DNA from: Dehalococcoidia bacterium UBA5629
GTDB lineage: Bacteria > Chloroflexota > Dehalococcoidia > GIF9 > UBA5629
DNA: 8,393 bases
Reading direction: 5' to 3'
Assembly (NCBI GenBank): GCA_002421445.1
Contig: DIKB01000030.1
Coordinates: 1-8,393, forward strand
The translations under genes were made by a program, and so were the position numbers. The notes under the pieces are model-generated. The model was not told the DNA's origin. It searched no databases and saw nothing but the letters and a program-made list of their open reading frames with translations. Below, in pieces: positions 5,493 to 8,393 of the stretch (positions within the stretch are counted from its first letter, which is position 1; the number at the start of each line of letters is the position of its first letter).

Positions 5493-6404
5493 GTGGGCAT
5501 TAAACTATATCGAGAACCGCCACTTGAACATCCGGACTTAATCGCCAGCTGGCCGGGAATCGGCAATATCGGGCTGATTGCGGCAGACATTTTGAGAGGT
5601 CAGCTTGAGGCCGAAGAGTTGGGAGAGATAGAGCCATGGGATTTTTTCTACCCAAAGAAAGTCAGGATCAGAGACGGAGAACTGAAAGATATGGAATTTC
5701 CTGCCAGTACGTTTTATTTCAAAAGAACTGCACTGCGGGATATTATAGTATTCCTCGGAGAAGAACAACCATCCGACGATCGAGGGATGTATGCGGAAGG
5801 GAAGAAGGCATATAAAATGGCTAATCTCGTTCTCGATGTCGCAGAGCATTTCGGGTGCCGGCGCATTTATACATCAGGGGCGGCCGTTGCACCGGTCCAC
5901 CATACGATGACCCCGAGAGTCTGGGCAGTTCCCAATACGGAAAAACTCATCAGCGAAATCAAGACCTACCGGAACACCGTACTGATGTCAGAGATTGAGG
6001 GCAGAGACGGTCAGGGCATGATAACGGGATTAAACGGCTTGCTACTCGGTGTTGCCAGGAAACGCGGGATCGATGCTATCTGCCTCATGGGAGAAATACC
6101 TATCTATCTGGAAGGATCACCATTCGCCTATCCTAAAGCTTCAAGATCGATAATTAACGTATTGAGTGCCGCTCTTAACATCGATATAGATTGTGATCAG
6201 ACGAACAGATTCGTTGAACGTAGCGAGAGGGAGATCAATGATCTCTATGAGAAATTGCCGACAGAGATTAAAGACCAGCTCGATAGATTAAAACACATCG
6301 GGCACGATGAATCGAAACAGTCTGAACCGATAACAGAGGATGATAAACAAAGAATTCTGGAGGACATTGATAAGCTATTTAAAAAAGGCACAAAGGAAGA
6401 TTAG
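5493..6404 (+). CDS. PAC2-family protein (proteasome-assembly-chaperone-like), first paralogue
   Basis: This 303-residue protein belongs to the PAC2 family (DUF75), related to eukaryotic proteasome assembly chaperones and archaeal homologues; bacterial roles are little known. Its core begins IKLYREPPLEHPDLIASW (3-20) and continues into the glycine-rich PGIGNIGLIAAD (21-32). Other conserved parts are DIIVFLGEEQP (83-93), RRIYTSGAAVAPVHH (123-137) and EGRDGQGMITGLNGLLLG (169-186), followed by GIDAICLMGEIPIYL (192-206). The last 65 or so residues are charged and helical (NRFVERSEREINDLYEKLP onward). GTG 5493 is preferred to ATG 5451 because of its ribosome-binding site, the promoter position, and the N-terminus matching that of the second paralogue. 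Two bases separate it from that gene, so they are co-translated. Confidence 0.87.
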   Translation: MGIKLYREPPLEHPDLIASWPGIGNIGLIAADILRGQLEAEELGEIEPWDFFYPKKVRIRDGELKDMEFPASTFYFKRTALRDIIVFLGEEQPSDDRGMYAEGKKAYKMANLVLDVAEHFGCRRIYTSGAAVAPVHHTMTPRVWAVPNTEKLISEIKTYRNTVLMSEIEGRDGQGMITGLNGLLLGVARKRGIDAICLMGEIPIYLEGSPFAYPKASRSIINVLSAALNIDIDCDQTNRFVERSEREINDLYEKLPTEIKDQLDRLKHIGHDESKQSEPITEDDKQRILEDIDKLFKKGTKED

Positions 6405-6406
6405 CG

Positions 6407-7240
6407 GTGAACAAAGAACAGCCGTTTAAGATTTACAAAAAACCATCTATTCAAAACGGATCACTGATAGTCGCCTGGAGCGAAGATGCAGGCGCGCTGG
6501 GAATCAGCGTCATAGACCATCTAATACACAAGCTGGGAGCAGAGGAGTTCGCCGAACTGGATCCGTCAGGATTTTTCTCACTGCACGGAGTATCGGTAGT
6601 TAATGACGTAGCACGATTTCCTCAATGCAAATTGTACTGCTGTGAACAGAAAAACCTGGTATTGCTTTTAAGTAACCCTCCTCAATCAAACTGGTATAAG
6701 TTTCTCAATGCAATCCTTACCATCGCTGAAAATGATTGCCAGGTGAGGACTATCTACACCATTGGCGGCATGATCTCCCTTGCCGCTCATACGCAGTCTT
6801 CAAAGCTACTGGCTACGGCAAATTCTGCTGAATTAAAAAACACGCTGCAACAGTACGGCTTGACCAGAACCATGGATTATGAAACGCCTCAGGGACAACG
6901 GCCGACACTCAGCTCCTATCTCATGTGGCTGGCGCAGAGACGGGGAATCGCCGCAGCGACACTCTGGGTGCCTATATCGTTCTATCTTGTAAATATTGAA
7001 GATCCACGTGCATGCCGGAAAGCAATCGAATTTTTCGACAGGATACTCGGTCTTGCTGTGAACACGACTGATATTACTAATAAAATAGCAGTTCAGGATC
7101 AGAAAATAGCAGAAATAAAACAGCAGCTTCCGGAGATCGCTGAGTCGATTCAGAAACTTGAGGACAACATGGGGCTGGACGAGGAAGAAAGCGAGCATCT
7201 CATTAAGAGGATGTCCGAATTGCTGCGCAAAACAACTTAG
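6407..7240 (+). CDS. PAC2-family protein, divergent second paralogue
   Basis: This 277-residue protein aligns along its length with the preceding gene. FKIYKKPSIQNGSLIVAW (7-24), NLVLLLSNPPQ (83-93), RTIYTIGGMISLAAHT (114-129), the SSYLMWLAQRRGI segment (169-181) and AATLWVPISFYL (183-194) match the same steps of the fold. It has lost several signature glycines: the PGIGNIGL loop reads SEDAGALG (25-32), and the GxxGQGM loop is replaced by PQGQRPTLSSY (161-171). The C-terminus (about 220-277) is a charged, heptad-like helix likely to form a coiled coil. The GTG start has AAGGA 9 bases upstream and lies two bases after the first gene's stop. This looks like duplication followed by divergence, perhaps to make a heteromer. 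Its function is not known. Confidence 0.82.
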   Translation: MNKEQPFKIYKKPSIQNGSLIVAWSEDAGALGISVIDHLIHKLGAEEFAELDPSGFFSLHGVSVVNDVARFPQCKLYCCEQKNLVLLLSNPPQSNWYKFLNAILTIAENDCQVRTIYTIGGMISLAAHTQSSKLLATANSAELKNTLQQYGLTRTMDYETPQGQRPTLSSYLMWLAQRRGIAAATLWVPISFYLVNIEDPRACRKAIEFFDRILGLAVNTTDITNKIAVQDQKIAEIKQQLPEIAESIQKLEDNMGLDEEESEHLIKRMSELLRKTT

Positions 7241-7279
7241 AAAATCTCCATCAAAAATCACAACAATGTTGATAAATAA

Positions 7280-7293
7280 TGGTACAATTACCA
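7280..7293 (+). promoter_or_regulatory. Possible extended -10 promoter with inverted repeat before the dehydrogenase gene
   Basis: TGGTACAAT (7280-7288) fits an extended -10 element (TG-n-TACAAT). No good -35 is present at the right distance. The same bases form the inverted repeat TGGTA-CAAT-TACCA (7280-7293), which could be an operator. The gap 7241-7343 shows nothing else of note. Confidence 0.35.
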
Positions 7294-7321
7294 GCAATAA
7301 ATCGCAGAATAACTGGTACAT

Positions 7322-7327
7322 AAGGAG
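7322..7327 (+). promoter_or_regulatory. Ribosome-binding site at unusually long distance from the dehydrogenase ATG
   Basis: AAGGAG lies 16 bases before ATG 7344. A stop codon at 7329-7331 closes the frame, so no nearer in-frame start exists. GGAG (7324-7327) can pair with CTCC (7333-7336) around ATAAA. This hairpin might hide the site or shorten the effective distance. Confidence 0.5.
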
Positions 7328-7343
7328 ATAAACTCCACCCCCC

Positions 7344-8249
7344 ATGAAAACGAAAAAAACAACAGCACAAACAAAATATCGGATCGCTATTATAGGATCC
7401 GGAGTCGTAGGTAAAGCAACCGGCATGGGATTAGTGGCAAAAGGTTTTGATGTGACCTTCGTTGACATTAATAAACACGTCGTTGATATCTTGAAGCAAG
7501 AGGGATACAAAGCCTTTCATTCCGATGATCTGGATGCTTCGACAATAGACGTATTTTTCGTTTCGGTGCCCACCTATGTCAAAGGATATGACAGCGGAAT
7601 CGACCATGTGAAGACAACTGCAGCATATCTGGGAAAACTGTTCCGAAAGCAGCAGCACTTTCCTCTGATAGTCATCCGCAGTTCGGTTCTTCCGGGCACA
7701 ACCGAAGAGGTCCTCATCCCCATCATCGAAAAGAATTCCGGCAAGAAGGCCGGGAAAGATTTCGGTATCTGCGTCAATCCCGAATTTTTACGTGCCGTAT
7801 CTGCTCTGGAAGATTACAAGAAACCATGGGTCGTCGTTATCGGTGAACAAAGCAAGAAAGCCGGTGATATCGTTGCGGATATATATAGCTGGGTGAAATG
7901 TCCGATACACAGAATCCCGATCAAAGAAGCTGAGCTACAGAAATTTATCCATAACAATTACAACGCAAACAAAATATCATTTTTCAATGAGATGCGGTTA
8001 CTATGTGAACAACTCGGATTGGACAGTGACAGGATATTTCCGCTGGTATCTCAAAGCGCAGAGGGTATATGGAACCCGTTATATGGCACCTTTAATTTAG
8101 GAGCGTTCGGTGGCCTCTGTCTGCCCAAGGATTCCAGAGCTCTCTTGCACTTCGCCAGGAAAAAACTGGGGATGAACCTGAGACTGATTAGATCAGTACG
8201 GACCGTTAACAATTTAGTAGCCCGAAAAAATGATAAAGCCAGCAAATGA
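7344..8249 (+). CDS. UDP-glucose/GDP-mannose dehydrogenase family protein lacking the C-terminal domain
   Basis: Enzymes of this family oxidise a nucleotide sugar at C6 to the uronic acid, using two NAD+, for surface polysaccharides. This 301-residue protein has the N-terminal Rossmann domain (GSGVVG 18-23, D41 ending the second strand) and NPEFLR (145-150). It also has the central helix AELQKFIHNNYNANKISF (196-213) and the active-site loop GGLCLPKD (256-263). K200, N204 and C259 match the catalytic lysine, asparagine and cysteine of characterised UDP-glucose dehydrogenases. It stops about 25 residues after the active-site loop region, while the usual protein has about 430 residues. The C-terminal nucleotide-sugar-binding domain is absent, and no remnant of it follows in another frame. 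The stop overlaps the next gene by ATGA. Its substrate is uncertain. Confidence 0.87.
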   Translation: MKTKKTTAQTKYRIAIIGSGVVGKATGMGLVAKGFDVTFVDINKHVVDILKQEGYKAFHSDDLDASTIDVFFVSVPTYVKGYDSGIDHVKTTAAYLGKLFRKQQHFPLIVIRSSVLPGTTEEVLIPIIEKNSGKKAGKDFGICVNPEFLRAVSALEDYKKPWVVVIGEQSKKAGDIVADIYSWVKCPIHRIPIKEAELQKFIHNNYNANKISFFNEMRLLCEQLGLDSDRIFPLVSQSAEGIWNPLYGTFNLGAFGGLCLPKDSRALLHFARKKLGMNLRLIRSVRTVNNLVARKNDKASK

Positions 8250-8393
8250 CCCAATTGGTTCAATTTAATATGCTTAAAGATCTGCGCCTTCCTACTCACT
8301 TCAGAGCGAAGGAATCGGTCAGAAGTAGATCGCGTCTTAATCTGCTTATCATGGCAGCATTCTCCCTGGGGTTCCTGCTTGCCATCATTAGCT
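8246..8393 (+). CDS. Start of a membrane protein, cut by the window end
   Basis: An open frame starts at ATG 8246, overlapping the dehydrogenase stop (ATGA, 8246-8249), and runs off the window after 49 codons. The visible N-terminus is a polar, basic stretch (residues 1-33, including KESVRSRSRLN) followed by a hydrophobic segment, LLIMAAFSLGFLLAII (about 33-48), probably a first membrane helix or uncleaved anchor. ATG 8270 is an alternative in-frame start, but the four-base overlap favours translational coupling from 8246. No family can be recognised from this piece. Linkage to a UDP-sugar dehydrogenase suggests a part in polysaccharide or cell-envelope synthesis, which is inference. Confidence 0.6.
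   Translation, partial: MTQLVQFNMLKDLRLPTHFRAKESVRSRSRLNLLIMAAFSLGFLLAIIS

Noticed and set aside
5375..5590. Minus-strand open frame of 71 codons across the start of the first PAC2 gene
   Set aside because: It is mostly antisense to the PAC2 coding sequence, is in a different frame from the DegV blocks, and shows no recognisable motif.
6833..7510. Minus-strand open frame of 225 codons spanning the PAC2/dehydrogenase junction
   Set aside because: It is antisense to two well-supported genes, its translation is rich in Cys, Phe and Leu without domain motifs, and it has no ribosome-binding site.
1..8393. CRISPR array, insertion sequence or phage genes
   Set aside because: No regularly spaced repeats, transposase motifs, terminal inverted repeats or integrase-like reading frames were seen on either strand.

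Overview
This is a bacterial segment of moderate GC content. It has consensus sigma70-type promoters, Shine-Dalgarno sites and short or overlapping gene junctions. The lineage is not certain. A zinc-type ABC operon, a tandem pair of PAC2-family proteins, a DegV remnant and a short UDP-sugar dehydrogenase together would fit an anaerobic Chloroflexota (Dehalococcoidia-like) genome, but that is inference from gene content only.

Layout, left to right. (1) Positions 1-24 are the 3' end of a tmRNA (ssrA) with encoded CCA. (2) Just downstream is a compact MazEF-type toxin-antitoxin pair (146-753), with its own promoter and a repeated half-site operator, closed by a strong hairpin (757-783). (3) A DedA-family membrane protein follows (838-1449). 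(4) A metal-homeostasis block covers 1468-5138. It holds a Fur-family regulator, most likely Zur, behind a perfect-consensus promoter, then a divergent solute-binding lipoprotein, an ATPase, a permease and an overlapping SAM-dependent methyltransferase. Two nearly identical dyads, TGCAACCAG(G/T)TGCA, lie over the regulator's promoter and upstream of the transporter. They link the two units as an autoregulated regulon. (5) The 354-base gap before the next gene holds, on the minus strand, a decayed DegV-family gene reduced to three conserved blocks. (6) Two tandem PAC2-family genes (5493-7240) form a two-gene operon. (7) A UDP-glucose/GDP-mannose dehydrogenase-family protein that lacks the C-terminal domain (7344-8249) overlaps by ATGA the start of a membrane protein cut by the window end.

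How the parts work together: the Fur-family protein would repress itself and the transporter when metal is plentiful. The lipoprotein, ATPase and permease form a cluster-9 (zinc/manganese-type) importer, and the methyltransferase appears to be translated with it. The PAC2 pair looks like two diverged subunits, possibly a heteromeric complex.

The most interesting points are: the binding protein's lack of the usual metal-ligand histidines; the coupling of a methyltransferase to the importer; the operator that overlaps both the promoter and the ribosome-binding site of the regulator gene; the stepwise-deleted DegV remnant; and the diverged PAC2 pair. Five annotated starts differ from the longest open frame, and the reasons are given with each gene.
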